NCBI RefSeq assembly: GCF_005116665.1
Contig: NZ_SWCJ01000014.1
Location: 1 to 64,000 of the forward strand
DNA from: Ferrimonas aestuarii
GTDB taxonomy: Bacteria; Pseudomonadota; Gammaproteobacteria; Enterobacterales; Shewanellaceae
Reading direction: 5' to 3'
DNA length: 64,000 bases
Shown here in pieces: positions 43,345-51,594 of this stretch (position 1 is the first letter of the stretch; the number at the start of each line of letters is the position of its first letter). The notes under the pieces were generated by a model that saw only the letters and a program-made list of their open reading frames with translations, ran no database searches and was not told where the DNA came from. A program made the position numbers and the translations under genes.

Positions 43345-43446
43345 CTCTGCGGTTTGCAGGCCACTCGAAGGTAGGCACAGCCTTTTTTGTGCACAAACGA
43401 CATAAATGAAAATAGCATTACTAACCAACAGGTTATTTGAGGTTGT

Positions 43447-44625
43447 ATGATTCAATTCACTCTTGAACACATCGTAGCTACTGTCTGTGCCAGCAACTTA
43501 ATTGTGCTGTTGGCGTTGTACGTGCTTCATTCTAAAAATACCAAAGCGATGAACGAACGTTTCGAAGCTCAGCTTGAAGCGGTTCAGGAGTCTCAAACCG
43601 TCCAGCAACTTCAAGCGAGCAGTTTGAGTGCCCAGCTTGTTGCTGCCAAAGAGTTTTCTCAGGCGTTTAAAACTGAGCTATCTGAAGTGCTCTCGGCTCT
43701 GCAATCGACGGTACAACATACCGCGGAGGACACCCAGTCTCAGGTAGCCAGTCAAGGGGAGCGCCTGCAGGGAAGCATTGCCAAGCTGGAGTCGGTTCTG
43801 CTTACCTCGCTGTCTGAGCAGGCCGATAACCACACCGCGTTGGTTCAGGCTGAGGCCAGCAAATTGAACCAGCAGCTTACTGAACACGCTGCGACCGCAA
43901 CTCAGCAGCATCAGCAAATGGTGAGCTCAGTGGTTCAAAATCAGTCTCAATTATTGAGCCAACTGACCACGCAACATGGTGAATCAACCCGCGGTTTTGA
44001 TGATCAAGCCAAGGCGGCAGCTGCGTTGATGGGTAAGTTGAATAATCTCAGCAAAGATCTTGCCGACACCGACGTTTCGCTTCGCAGCGAAGTCAAATCT
44101 CAAGGGGCGGAGCTGAGCGCATCTGTGCTTAAAGGCAACCAAGCTCTGCAGGATGCAATTGGGCAAAATGGCCGTGATAACCGCAGTGGCAAATTTGAAC
44201 TGCGTCAGCAGCAGCTGTCAGAATTCGCTCGTTTGGCGGAGATGGTGCAACAAATCCGCATCAATAATATGGCTGAGCTGAGCAATGAGTTAGCTAAGCA
44301 TCAAGAGCTTACCGTGGAAAGCGAAGATGCCATCAAATATCTGGGCGAATGCAAGGTGACTCGCATTGAAGATAAGCACACCAATCAGGTGACCAAAATT
44401 GCCTATCACGAGGGTAAGCAGAGCAAGCTGGAGACCTTTGAAAACAACAAGCTTAAGTATGAGATGATCTTTGACGATCGCCAAAGCCCGAAAGTTGGTA
44501 CGGAATACGACGAATCTGGTCGCGAGATCTTCAGTTATCACTACAATGCCGCCGGTGAGATTAGCCAGCGCATTGAGTACACCTATACCAACGGCAAACA
44601 ACAGTCTCAAACCATCACACTGTAG
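43447..44625 (+). CDS. Membrane-anchored coiled-coil protein (392 aa)
   Basis: One N-terminal membrane helix (about residues 10-28, ATVCASNLIVLLALYVL) is followed by about 250 residues of Gln/Ala/Leu/Ser-rich coiled coil, similar in style to RmuC or apolipoprotein-like helices but without a nuclease domain. The C-terminal 90 residues turn beta-rich with YD/toxin-repeat-like phrases (KVTRIEDKHTNQVTKIAYHEG, split here only as a pattern; YDESGREIFSYHYNAAGE). ATG follows TTGAGG. It is the first of four genes spaced 3-12 bp apart. Function unknown. Confidence 0.75.
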   Translation: MIQFTLEHIVATVCASNLIVLLALYVLHSKNTKAMNERFEAQLEAVQESQTVQQLQASSLSAQLVAAKEFSQAFKTELSEVLSALQSTVQHTAEDTQSQVASQGERLQGSIAKLESVLLTSLSEQADNHTALVQAEASKLNQQLTEHAATATQQHQQMVSSVVQNQSQLLSQLTTQHGESTRGFDDQAKAAAALMGKLNNLSKDLADTDVSLRSEVKSQGAELSASVLKGNQALQDAIGQNGRDNRSGKFELRQQQLSEFARLAEMVQQIRINNMAELSNELAKHQELTVESEDAIKYLGECKVTRIEDKHTNQVTKIAYHEGKQSKLETFENNKLKYEMIFDDRQSPKVGTEYDESGREIFSYHYNAAGEISQRIEYTYTNGKQQSQTITL

Positions 44626-44637
44626 GCAGAAATAACC

Positions 44638-45042
44638 ATGTATTTGAATGAACTAAACCCAGAACAGAGCGCCATGTTTCTTGAGCTTGCCAAGCACGTG
44701 ATGGAGTTGGATGGCAAATTACAAGCGGAAGAGGCTGGGGTATTTAGCGGTTTCTGCAGTGAATGTGCGCTGCCTGATTATCAGTTAAAGCACCAAGGCG
44801 ACATTGGTAACGTTATCCAGTTTTTCACCAACACTGAGTTACGAATTAAGCGTGTGGTGATGGTGGAACTGTTTGGGGTGGCACTGGCCGATGGCGATGC
44901 CTGTGAGCAGGAATTGAGTTTCCTCGCCAAGCTGGGTGAGCAGTTTACTATCTCCAGCCATGAGCAGAAGCGGTTGCAGCGCTGGGTTGAGGCCATGAAC
45001 GACCTGGTCGCTGAAGGTTATGGCCTAGTTTTGAAGGATTAA
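44638..45042 (+). CDS. TerB-like helical protein (134 aa)
   Basis: A soluble all-helical protein in which two similar halves carry acidic turns: LAKHVMELDGKLQAEEAGVF and ELFGVALADGDACEQELSFL. This DG.....E(E/Q) pattern is the metal-binding repeat of TerB and DjlA-type tellurite-resistance domains, which occur in membrane-linked stress and phage-response complexes. It lies 12 bp after the coiled-coil gene and 3 bp before the next gene. Assignment is by eye from the motif pair. Confidence 0.65.
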   Translation: MYLNELNPEQSAMFLELAKHVMELDGKLQAEEAGVFSGFCSECALPDYQLKHQGDIGNVIQFFTNTELRIKRVVMVELFGVALADGDACEQELSFLAKLGEQFTISSHEQKRLQRWVEAMNDLVAEGYGLVLKD

Positions 45043-45045
45043 ACC

Positions 45046-45975
45046 ATGTTAGGACGTTTAGGCAGTTGGGCCGCCTCTAAGGTGAGTCGTGCGGTAGATA
45101 AGATCAAAGACACCGTGTCAGAAGTGGCGGATAAAGTGAAAAATAAGGCTCAGAAAGCGTGGCATAGCTTTACTGGGGAAAACACGGCCAGAAAAGCAGA
45201 GCGCCTGTACAAGCAGATTAAAACTCGATATGACCAAGCTCGATCAGATTACGAGAAAGACTCGGAGCGAATCACGGAATCGATTCGCTTGGAGATTGAG
45301 CAGGTGAACCAGCGCAAGCAGGAGATCTACGACTGCCACTTTAATCGTTTTGTTCGTGTGGCCAAGCGTTTGCATAACGTCACCGTCAAGGGGCAGCCGT
45401 TTGAAGAGTTCTTTGATAAGCACGTGCTGGAGATAAAAGGCAGTGAGGGCATTCGTCATGAGCGTGAACTCATCACCATTAATTTTGATGAGTTCAGCTG
45501 GACACGGGTGGCATCCTATCTGTTTACCCTAGGCTTTCATTCCCGTAAGCAGGCCAAAGAGAGCTTAAAGCGAGTGGAAGAGGAAGAAGCGCGCATCAAC
45601 GAAGAGATTCGAAAGATGCAGTCGCACTTAGTGGTGCTAAAGACCACTCTCAAGGCCATCCAACAGGTCCAAGGCTACTTCGATGAGTTGGTTGGTAACT
45701 ACAGTGCGTTGCTGGATCGTTTTGAATATGGCATCCAAAGTCAGCGTCATCTGCTGCTGGCGACCGGCAATGTGATGACTCATCGATTGGACTTTAGACA
45801 GATCCCCATTGCTCACATTGAAGAGTTTCATGCGCTGTTTAACCTATCGATCGTGCTGAACCACATGTCGAACCAAGGCTATCTTAGCGACGAAGGCCTG
45901 CCAGTGGACGCTGATATCGACTCAGCTAAGACTCTGTATCAAAGTGCCAGCAAACTCGCGGTTCACGCGGCATAG
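45046..45975 (+). CDS. Coiled-coil protein (309 aa) of the WYL-controlled operon
   Basis: No signal peptide. The first 45 residues form an amphipathic Lys/Ala/Val-rich helix (VSRAVDKIKDTVSEVADKVK) that could lie on a membrane. Long charged coiled coils follow at about 45-95 and 170-215, with a helical C-terminal domain. No catalytic motif was found. AAGGAT precedes the ATG, which comes 3 bp after the TerB-like stop. It is probably a structural partner of the HNH-like protein encoded 9 bp downstream. Confidence 0.7.
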   Translation: MLGRLGSWAASKVSRAVDKIKDTVSEVADKVKNKAQKAWHSFTGENTARKAERLYKQIKTRYDQARSDYEKDSERITESIRLEIEQVNQRKQEIYDCHFNRFVRVAKRLHNVTVKGQPFEEFFDKHVLEIKGSEGIRHERELITINFDEFSWTRVASYLFTLGFHSRKQAKESLKRVEEEEARINEEIRKMQSHLVVLKTTLKAIQQVQGYFDELVGNYSALLDRFEYGIQSQRHLLLATGNVMTHRLDFRQIPIAHIEEFHALFNLSIVLNHMSNQGYLSDEGLPVDADIDSAKTLYQSASKLAVHAA

Positions 45976-45984
45976 GGAAACGAC

Positions 45985-47778
45985 ATGTCTATGGAACACT
46001 ATGCCCAACCCACCATGACTCGGGCTGAGATGGAAAAGCAGCTCACTGGGGTGTCCCCCCTGAAGCTCAGTCGCAGACTGATTGACATCGAGCTGTACGA
46101 GCGTCAGTCGTCGATGGTGGTGATGGACAAAATCTACGAGGATTTTGCCAACAAAAACGATCTGGTTGAGTCCTTAGTTGTGCCCTGTTTGAGCACCATG
46201 ATCGGCAGTAGCCTGGATTTCTTTAAAAAGCGCGGCATGCCGGTGCCTGAAGGGGAAACGGCTCACTCAATCATAAACGAGGTGCGCAGTGTCGATTACT
46301 CCAAAGGGGCAGCTGGGTATTACCGCACCATGGAGTCCAAGGCGCTGTTTGACAAGCTCAATATCAGTGAGGATTATCGCGGCGAGTACAAAAACAACCG
46401 CAGCCAATATGAAGATACGGCGCGGATGGACGCGTACAAAGAATCAAATAGCGATCGATTTGGCCGCAGTAAAAATGAGCTCAACGACAAAATGGAGTTG
46501 GCTCAAACCAAACACTACGCCGATCGCAAGGTAAAAGAGGGCGACAAGCAGCGATTGCATACGGCGGAGACTGATCATGTCGTCTCCCTTGAGAAAGTGC
46601 ACAGCGAGAATAAATGGAATTTGCTGCTGGATAAGCAGGACATGGTCGATATCATGAACGATGACGTCAACTACGTGCTGGTTAACGGCTGCCTGAATGC
46701 GGCCAAAGGCGGCAGCCGCAGTTTCGGTGACATTGTCAATGAGAAGCAGGCGTTACGCTCCGAGATTGAATCCGGCAACGCCACTAAAAAGCAGCAGGAT
46801 CGCTTGGCATTTCTTGAAAAACGTTTGCCCAAAGCCCAAGAGCAACGCGCGCTGGAAGTGGATAAAAACAGCCGTGAAGGGGTTGATAAACTGATTCGCG
46901 ATAAAACCTTGGAAAAAGGCGTTCATCTAGGCGGTGAGATGCTAGGGGATGCCAAGAACAAGGTGCAGTCCGCTGCCGTTACGGCATTTTTCAAAGCGTT
47001 GGCATTTGAACTGTTCGATTGTTTCAAAAATGGCTTAACGTCAGGGTTTTCGCCAGAGACCTCTGATGGTGCCGCCATAGGTGCTCGCCTTAAACGGGTG
47101 GCCACGGTGGCTATTGAGCGTTTCAAACAGGCTTCCAAAGGCCAGTTCTTCGCCAAGTTGGAAGAGCTTATCAAGATGCTGCTGAAGATGGTGATCAAGA
47201 TGGTTCAGGGAATGCTTAAGAACATTCTTAAAATCATCGTTGAAGGCTGGTCTGCCATTGTTGGTGCCATCAAGATTCTGACCACGCCCAGTGAGCAGAT
47301 GTCGGCGGCTCAAAAGGGCGACGCCATCGTTAAATTGTTGGCTACCACCACCGCGACCATTGCCACTTACTATTTCGTGAATTTGCCACCGCCGCTGGAT
47401 GAATATGACGATCTGATTCTGCCGGTAATCAGCGGTTTGCTGTCTACGCTGGTGGTTTGGGGGCTGGATAAACTGGATCTGTTCTCAGCAAAGGCCGAGG
47501 CCAGAGCAGAGCGCGTTAAAGATATCTTTGCTGAGCGGGTAAAGCAGATCAAAGCCAATACTGATGCGTATGAGTCCGCCTCACTGGAGCGATTGGCGCA
47601 AGATAAGCTTCGATTTGCCGAGATCAATACTCGCATGGCAACCGCCATCCAGAATAAGCAGCCGGTGAACGATTCGATTTACGATCTGGCCCAGTTCTTC
47701 GATGTGGATCTTCAATTAACCTCTACGGATGACTTCATGGCACTGTTGGAAACCGGTGACGGTCTGGTGGTTGCCTAA
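45985..47778 (+). CDS. HNH-like nuclease fused to a membrane-associated helical region (597 aa)
   Basis: Residues about 195-245 hold TDHVVSLE, then NDDVNYVLVNGCLNAAKGG, which fits an HNH (beta-beta-alpha metal) nuclease: a DH pair at 197-198, a central N, then N..N..KGG. It lacks the CxxC zinc pairs some HNH proteins have. The region 255-330 is charged coiled coil. Residues about 390-440 are a Lys/Met/Ile-rich amphipathic helix, followed by two hydrophobic segments (VKLLATTTATIATYYFV and ILPVISGLLSTLVVWGL). AGGGA precedes the ATG. A nuclease tied to the membrane within a WYL operon suggests an anti-phage effector; that is inference. Confidence 0.65.
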   Translation: MSMEHYAQPTMTRAEMEKQLTGVSPLKLSRRLIDIELYERQSSMVVMDKIYEDFANKNDLVESLVVPCLSTMIGSSLDFFKKRGMPVPEGETAHSIINEVRSVDYSKGAAGYYRTMESKALFDKLNISEDYRGEYKNNRSQYEDTARMDAYKESNSDRFGRSKNELNDKMELAQTKHYADRKVKEGDKQRLHTAETDHVVSLEKVHSENKWNLLLDKQDMVDIMNDDVNYVLVNGCLNAAKGGSRSFGDIVNEKQALRSEIESGNATKKQQDRLAFLEKRLPKAQEQRALEVDKNSREGVDKLIRDKTLEKGVHLGGEMLGDAKNKVQSAAVTAFFKALAFELFDCFKNGLTSGFSPETSDGAAIGARLKRVATVAIERFKQASKGQFFAKLEELIKMLLKMVIKMVQGMLKNILKIIVEGWSAIVGAIKILTTPSEQMSAAQKGDAIVKLLATTTATIATYYFVNLPPPLDEYDDLILPVISGLLSTLVVWGLDKLDLFSAKAEARAERVKDIFAERVKQIKANTDAYESASLERLAQDKLRFAEINTRMATAIQNKQPVNDSIYDLAQFFDVDLQLTSTDDFMALLETGDGLVVA

Positions 47779-47802
47779 CTGACTCTGTCGTTATCTCTCT
47801 AA

Positions 47803-47843
47803 CGCCGAGAGAGGTGGTTCTTCTCTCGGCGATCTTATTTTTT
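47803..47843 (+). terminator. Terminator or attenuator between HNH-like and channel genes
   Basis: A 10-bp perfect stem CGCCGAGAGA / TCTCTCGGCG with a 9-base loop is followed by ATCTTATTTTTT. It sits 24 bp after the HNH-like stop and 13 bp before the channel ATG, so the channel gene may be expressed at a lower level or from its own promoter. Confidence 0.8.
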
Positions 47844-47856
47844 AGTAGCGAAATTT

Positions 47857-48645
47857 ATGAATGCAATAATCAGTCGAGTTCGAGAATACCGCGGCTTAAG
47901 CGAGCAGGCGCTGTGTACCCTGATTGTGGTGCAATGCGTATTGTTGGTGGTGGATAAAACCGTCAACAATGCCTTGGCGGTTGAGAGCATTCAGGTAGTT
48001 ATCGATCTGCTGTTCCTCATTGATCTTGGGGTAAAGATCAATAAGTACGGTGTCGAGTATTTCAAAAAACCGATGAATGTCGCCGACCTATTTATTGTGT
48101 TGCTGAGTGTGGCGGGCCACTTCTTCGTTGCTGACGCTCAGGCATTAACGGCGCTGCGGATCATTCGTCTGCTACGAATGTTGCGAATCTTAAGCCTGAT
48201 CCCTCATGTTGAGAGTGTGGTTTCCGGGGTAGGGCGCTCCATCAAGGCCTCCCGTGGGGTATTTTTGATGTTACTGGTGCTGCTTACTTTTTTCTCGGTG
48301 TGTGGTTATCTGCTGTTCCACAACGTTCTGCCCAGTCACTTCTCCGATCCTTTTGTCGCCAGCTACACGGTGTTTTCGCTGTTTACCGTAGAGGGGTGGA
48401 ATGAGGTGCCAGCGTTGGTTCAGCAAGGCAGCCTAGATTACTACCTGATCCGAGCTTATGTTATTGCGGTGATAGTGTTCGGCAGCTTTTTCGCATTATC
48501 CCTCGCCAACGCCATCTTTATTGATGAGATGGTGCTGGATAACAACCATGAGCTGGAGGTGCGGATTGAGGGGCTGACTCACACAATTGAGAAGCAAAAT
48601 CAGCAGATTCAACAGCTCACTGAAATCATTAACAAAATGAAGTAG
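47857..48645 (+). CDS. Voltage-gated cation channel, NaChBac type
   Basis: 262 residues with six membrane segments. S4 has regularly spaced arginines (ALRIIRLLRMLRILSLIP), the voltage-sensor signature. The pore loop reads FSLFTVEGWNEVP, matching the T.E(S/G)W selectivity filter of bacterial single-domain sodium or calcium channels. The C-terminal 35 residues form a coiled coil (heptads in IEKQNQQIQQLTEIINKMK) that would join four subunits. It is co-oriented with the HNH-like gene but separated by a terminator. It may be a housekeeping channel or a membrane effector. Confidence 0.85.
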   Translation: MNAIISRVREYRGLSEQALCTLIVVQCVLLVVDKTVNNALAVESIQVVIDLLFLIDLGVKINKYGVEYFKKPMNVADLFIVLLSVAGHFFVADAQALTALRIIRLLRMLRILSLIPHVESVVSGVGRSIKASRGVFLMLLVLLTFFSVCGYLLFHNVLPSHFSDPFVASYTVFSLFTVEGWNEVPALVQQGSLDYYLIRAYVIAVIVFGSFFALSLANAIFIDEMVLDNNHELEVRIEGLTHTIEKQNQQIQQLTEIINKMK

Positions 48646-48669
48646 CGTTCGCGCTGATGAGCAAAGATC

Positions 48670-48712
48670 AAGCCCCCAGCGTGATATGCACCTGGGGACT
48701 TTGCGTTTTACG
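48670..48712 (+). terminator. Probable terminator of the channel gene
   Basis: AAGCCCCCAG pairs with CTGGGGACTT with one mismatch around a 12-base loop, followed by TTGCGTTTT. It lies 25 bp past the channel stop. Confidence 0.5.
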
Positions 48713-48864
48713 GGGTTAGCTAAAGCGTCTGCGGGTAAAGGCGGGGGATTGGTCGTTTTATTGTTTCGGTTGGGCGGCCCAGTTCATTCTTTCTCCATTG
48801 CCAAATAGCAGTTTACCACCCCAGATTGAGCCTTAGAACGTTGCCGGGCAATTCCGTTTGGTTA

Positions 48865-49533
48865 CTATGCTGCCGATTCCTTTCGCCTATCTTGTTTCAA
48901 GTACAGTTCGCAGTCCTCATCACAATGAACTTGATGGGCAAAGCCTGGAGGCAGGCTTAACCAGTCGCCCTGTTGATAGCGCTGATGGTCATCCAGAAAA
49001 CTGCCTTTTAACACCAAAATTTCGGCGCCATTTGGGTAATGCCGCCGCTGCGAGTATTGGGCAAGTAACCGCTCCAGTTGAGTCGTATCGTTAAATCCAA
49101 TTTGTTGATACAGAGGCTTAATCTTTTTGTTTTTGACATTGGTTGTTTGCCATTCTTGCTCGTTAGTGTTGAGTAATATGTGGCGGCGCTTTTCGCCAGC
49201 ATACTGCCTGAGTTTTACAAACAATACGCAACCTGTTTTGGAATAGGGGGCGTGGCTAACGCCTTCTGGGTTTAACAAGTAACTGCCTGCAGGGTAGTCG
49301 CCATGCTCGTCTGAAAACACACCCTCGAGCACCAATATCTCCTCCCCTTGCGGATGTGGGTGGGACCGAAATTGTGAACCAGGGTCGTAGCGAACGATGG
49401 AGGTGACAACGCCGGACTCAGCTTCGCCCTCGTGGTAGAGCCGCTTTCGCCAAACCATTGGGCTGGGACTGGGCTGCCAATCCATTAACTGGGAGTTAAC
49501 TATCATTGGTTTGATGGGGGGGGGGGGTTCCAT
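48865..49533 (-). CDS. ChrR-like double cupin protein with poly-C tract at its start
   Basis: 222 residues. Two cupin folds: residues about 25-110 with SHPHPQGEEILVLEG and 150-215 with HYPNGAEILVLKGSF and PGFAHQVHCDED, as in ChrR-type metal-binding cupins. The HPHPQGEE motif supplies probable metal ligands. The N-terminal zinc anti-sigma domain of true ChrR is missing. Codons 3-6 are four Pro codons written as an unbroken run of 12 C. Length changes by slippage would shift the frame right after the start. A second ATG at 49506 lies beyond the tract but has no visible ribosome site. Confidence 0.8.
   Translation of the reverse strand: MEPPPPIKPMIVNSQLMDWQPSPSPMVWRKRLYHEGEAESGVVTSIVRYDPGSQFRSHPHPQGEEILVLEGVFSDEHGDYPAGSYLLNPEGVSHAPYSKTGCVLFVKLRQYAGEKRRHILLNTNEQEWQTTNVKNKKIKPLYQQIGFNDTTQLERLLAQYSQRRHYPNGAEILVLKGSFLDDHQRYQQGDWLSLPPGFAHQVHCDEDCELYLKQDRRKESAA
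49516..49527 (-). repeat. Homopolymer tract (12 C on the coding strand)
   Basis: Twelve G on the plus strand, in frame with the cupin ATG at 49533. Tracts of this length are prone to slipped-strand change, and here they could switch the cupin gene on and off. Confidence 0.9.
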
Positions 49534-49591
49534 AACGCGTCCCTGTTGAATCGGCTTTGATTCAGAATAAAGCCGTAGATTGTCCCTGTAA

Positions 49592-49924
49592 ATGTCGCGG
49601 GGCGCTTCGGCTTTGGGGGATTACAAAACCAATTGGTTGAGTTTTCGAATGATCAGCGAAAAGCTCAAAGCCGAAAAAGTTCGGTTTCTGGGGCGAAGTG
49701 GCGAGTATTCCCAAGCCGGTCTCACCGACTCAATGTTACTGCAGCGATTGATTGTTAATGTCGAAGCCATCTTGGCGGAAGAGAGCGTTCAGTGGCAACA
49801 GAGCCAGTTGACTCAGCAGGGCGCAGCGGCACCAATAGAGGAAACGGAATCTGCGCTGCCGGTTGGGTTGGGACAACCATTGGCGTCAAAAACGGCGACT
49901 GCCATTAATAAGGCCACATCATAG
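49592..49924 (+). pseudogene. 5'-truncated SLATT/DUF4231 protein
   Basis: The 110-codon frame begins right after an in-frame TAA and has no ribosome site. Residues 10-65 (NWLSFRMISEKLKAEKVRFL, then GRSGEY) match the second half of SLATT/DUF4231 domains: W..R..(S/A)E.LK.E followed by a conserved L..R...I...E..QW helix. The two membrane helices that should precede this are absent. SLATT proteins are membrane pore-type effectors in bacterial conflict systems. The remnant sits next to the channel and cupin genes and is probably left from a deletion. A functional short protein is not excluded. Confidence 0.55.
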
Positions 49925-49946
49925 ATTCCGGTATCCATCGAACGGG

Positions 49947-50051
49947 TTAGCCTACTAAGCCGCTAATCAAAAGTAGCATCAGAATCGGGCTAACAACGGC
50001 AAAAGCAACGGCGCCCCAGTTCATAACATTTTGGCTTTTTGGTTGAGACAT
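49947..50051 (-). CDS. 34-residue single-pass membrane peptide
   Basis: ATG at 50051 has AGAGGA six bases upstream. The peptide has a polar head (MSQPKSQNVMNWG) and one hydrophobic helix (AVAFAVVSPILMLLLISGL). It is too short for most gene callers. Small membrane peptides of this form can be toxins or regulators of membrane complexes. I see no antisense RNA. Supported by start, ribosome site and hydrophobic pattern only. Confidence 0.5.
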   Translation of the reverse strand: MSQPKSQNVMNWGAVAFAVVSPILMLLLISGLVG

Positions 50052-50224
50052 ACAGCGTCCTCTTATGACAGCAAGTAGGCGGTCTGGTGACCGGATGGCT
50101 GCATATTATCTCGAAAGCTTTTGGGGGTAGATTCGGTTTTACCATCTGAAATTAGCGCGCAAGACCTTAGTATTTGACGCCAAAAAAAGCGATTAACTTC
50201 GCAATATATTCAATAACTTCGTTC

Positions 50225-51520
50225 TTAGTCACGATATGAGCGCGCTTGGGCTATCCCAGTGTCGATGGGCAGTTTTAAAATAAGGGCGGCCCCAGCCGCA
50301 AAGAACCCCATCACCAACAGCAGTGCCTGCTGAGATGACAACAGATCTGAGACCAGTGCAAAGCTGGTGGTGCCAATTATGGCGGCCAATCTTGAGAACA
50401 TGCCCCAATATCCAAATAACTGGCCACTGTGTTGACTCGGGCTGAGTTGACCAACTAAGGCGCGGCTGGCGCTTTGGGTTGAGCCTAAGCCGGCTCCGGC
50501 GATGACGGTGCAGGCGATAAACAGCGTATTAATCTCCACTCCGATGAGGCCGCTTAGGGGAATTAGTTGGTGAATGCAGCCGAGGCCAGCCATCCACCAT
50601 AGCAGCGTCAGGCTGATGGTGTAGCGAGCGCCAATTCGCGATTCCAACCAGCCAAACAGCAGGGCACCGACAAAGGCGGAGACTTGTAAGGCCAAAAATA
50701 CCGTGGTCTTTTCTGCCGCGCTTAAGCTCAGCTCCGTCTCGACGTAGATGCCGAAGAACTTGATCACCGTTGCCATGCCTGCACTGTAGAGAGTGAAGAT
50801 AATAAAGAATCGATACAGAGTTGGCAGTTGATGGGTGAGTTTGAGACTCGCCTGAAAGCTATGCCAACTGTGACTCGCAAGGCTTTGCCACTGTACTTGG
50901 CCCATGGTGTATGGCCGGCGCTCTTTTAGCCAGATTAAGGTGGGTATGGATGCCAACATGAAGTAAAGCCCCACGGCAACCATCGCCAACTGGTTTTGGT
51001 GTAGGTAGGCGGGAGAGTCACTGGTGGCGGTGATGATGCCAAATAGCACGAGGATGAGACTGAGCAGTCCACCCAGATACCCAAGGCCCCAACCGATTCC
51101 AGACACCAGCCCCATCTGTTTTTCGTGCGCGATATCAGTCAGAAAGCTGGCACAAACGCTTTCAGACAGCATCCAAGCGGTGTTGCTGAACACCAGAATA
51201 ATCACCGCGGAGATCACCATTCCTGGCTGTACAAAGTAGAGCCCCATGGTGGCGGTGGCGCAGCTTAGCATCAGTAGGGTTAGCCAGCGCTTTTTGCCGC
51301 CATAGAGGTCGATCCAACTGCCAATGAGAGGGGCGAGAAACATCGCGAGCAGACTGGAGAGTGAGATTGCAAGGGCCCACCAACTGTTGCCCCACACGCT
51401 GCCAGACGGAATGACGTGGCTGATGAAAAACGCACTGTACACCACGGTGATTACCACGGTGGTGTAGGCGCTGTTGGCAACATCAAACATCGCCCAGCCA
51501 AAGATTTCACGTTTGCTCAC
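50225..51520 (-). CDS. MFS transporter, UMF1 / Atg22-like family
   Basis: 431 residues with about 12 membrane helices. The N-terminus REIFGWAMFDVANSAYTTVV is the signature of the UMF1 family (PF11700, vacuole-effluxer-like). The first cytoplasmic loop has SWIDLYGGKKRW, the MFS loop 2-3 motif, and repeats later as SRIGARYTIS. Substrates are uncertain; family members export amino acids in fungi. It is a single gene, separated from the RibD-like gene by about 75 bp. Confidence 0.85.
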   Translation of the reverse strand: MSKREIFGWAMFDVANSAYTTVVITVVYSAFFISHVIPSGSVWGNSWWALAISLSSLLAMFLAPLIGSWIDLYGGKKRWLTLLMLSCATATMGLYFVQPGMVISAVIILVFSNTAWMLSESVCASFLTDIAHEKQMGLVSGIGWGLGYLGGLLSLILVLFGIITATSDSPAYLHQNQLAMVAVGLYFMLASIPTLIWLKERRPYTMGQVQWQSLASHSWHSFQASLKLTHQLPTLYRFFIIFTLYSAGMATVIKFFGIYVETELSLSAAEKTTVFLALQVSAFVGALLFGWLESRIGARYTISLTLLWWMAGLGCIHQLIPLSGLIGVEINTLFIACTVIAGAGLGSTQSASRALVGQLSPSQHSGQLFGYWGMFSRLAAIIGTTSFALVSDLLSSQQALLLVMGFFAAGAALILKLPIDTGIAQARSYRD

Positions 51521-51594
51521 ACCCGACTCCGGTTCAATGAATCTGAGCTAAAACTAACGTGATGATGTTGATTTGGCTATCGATTTTGTGAGAT

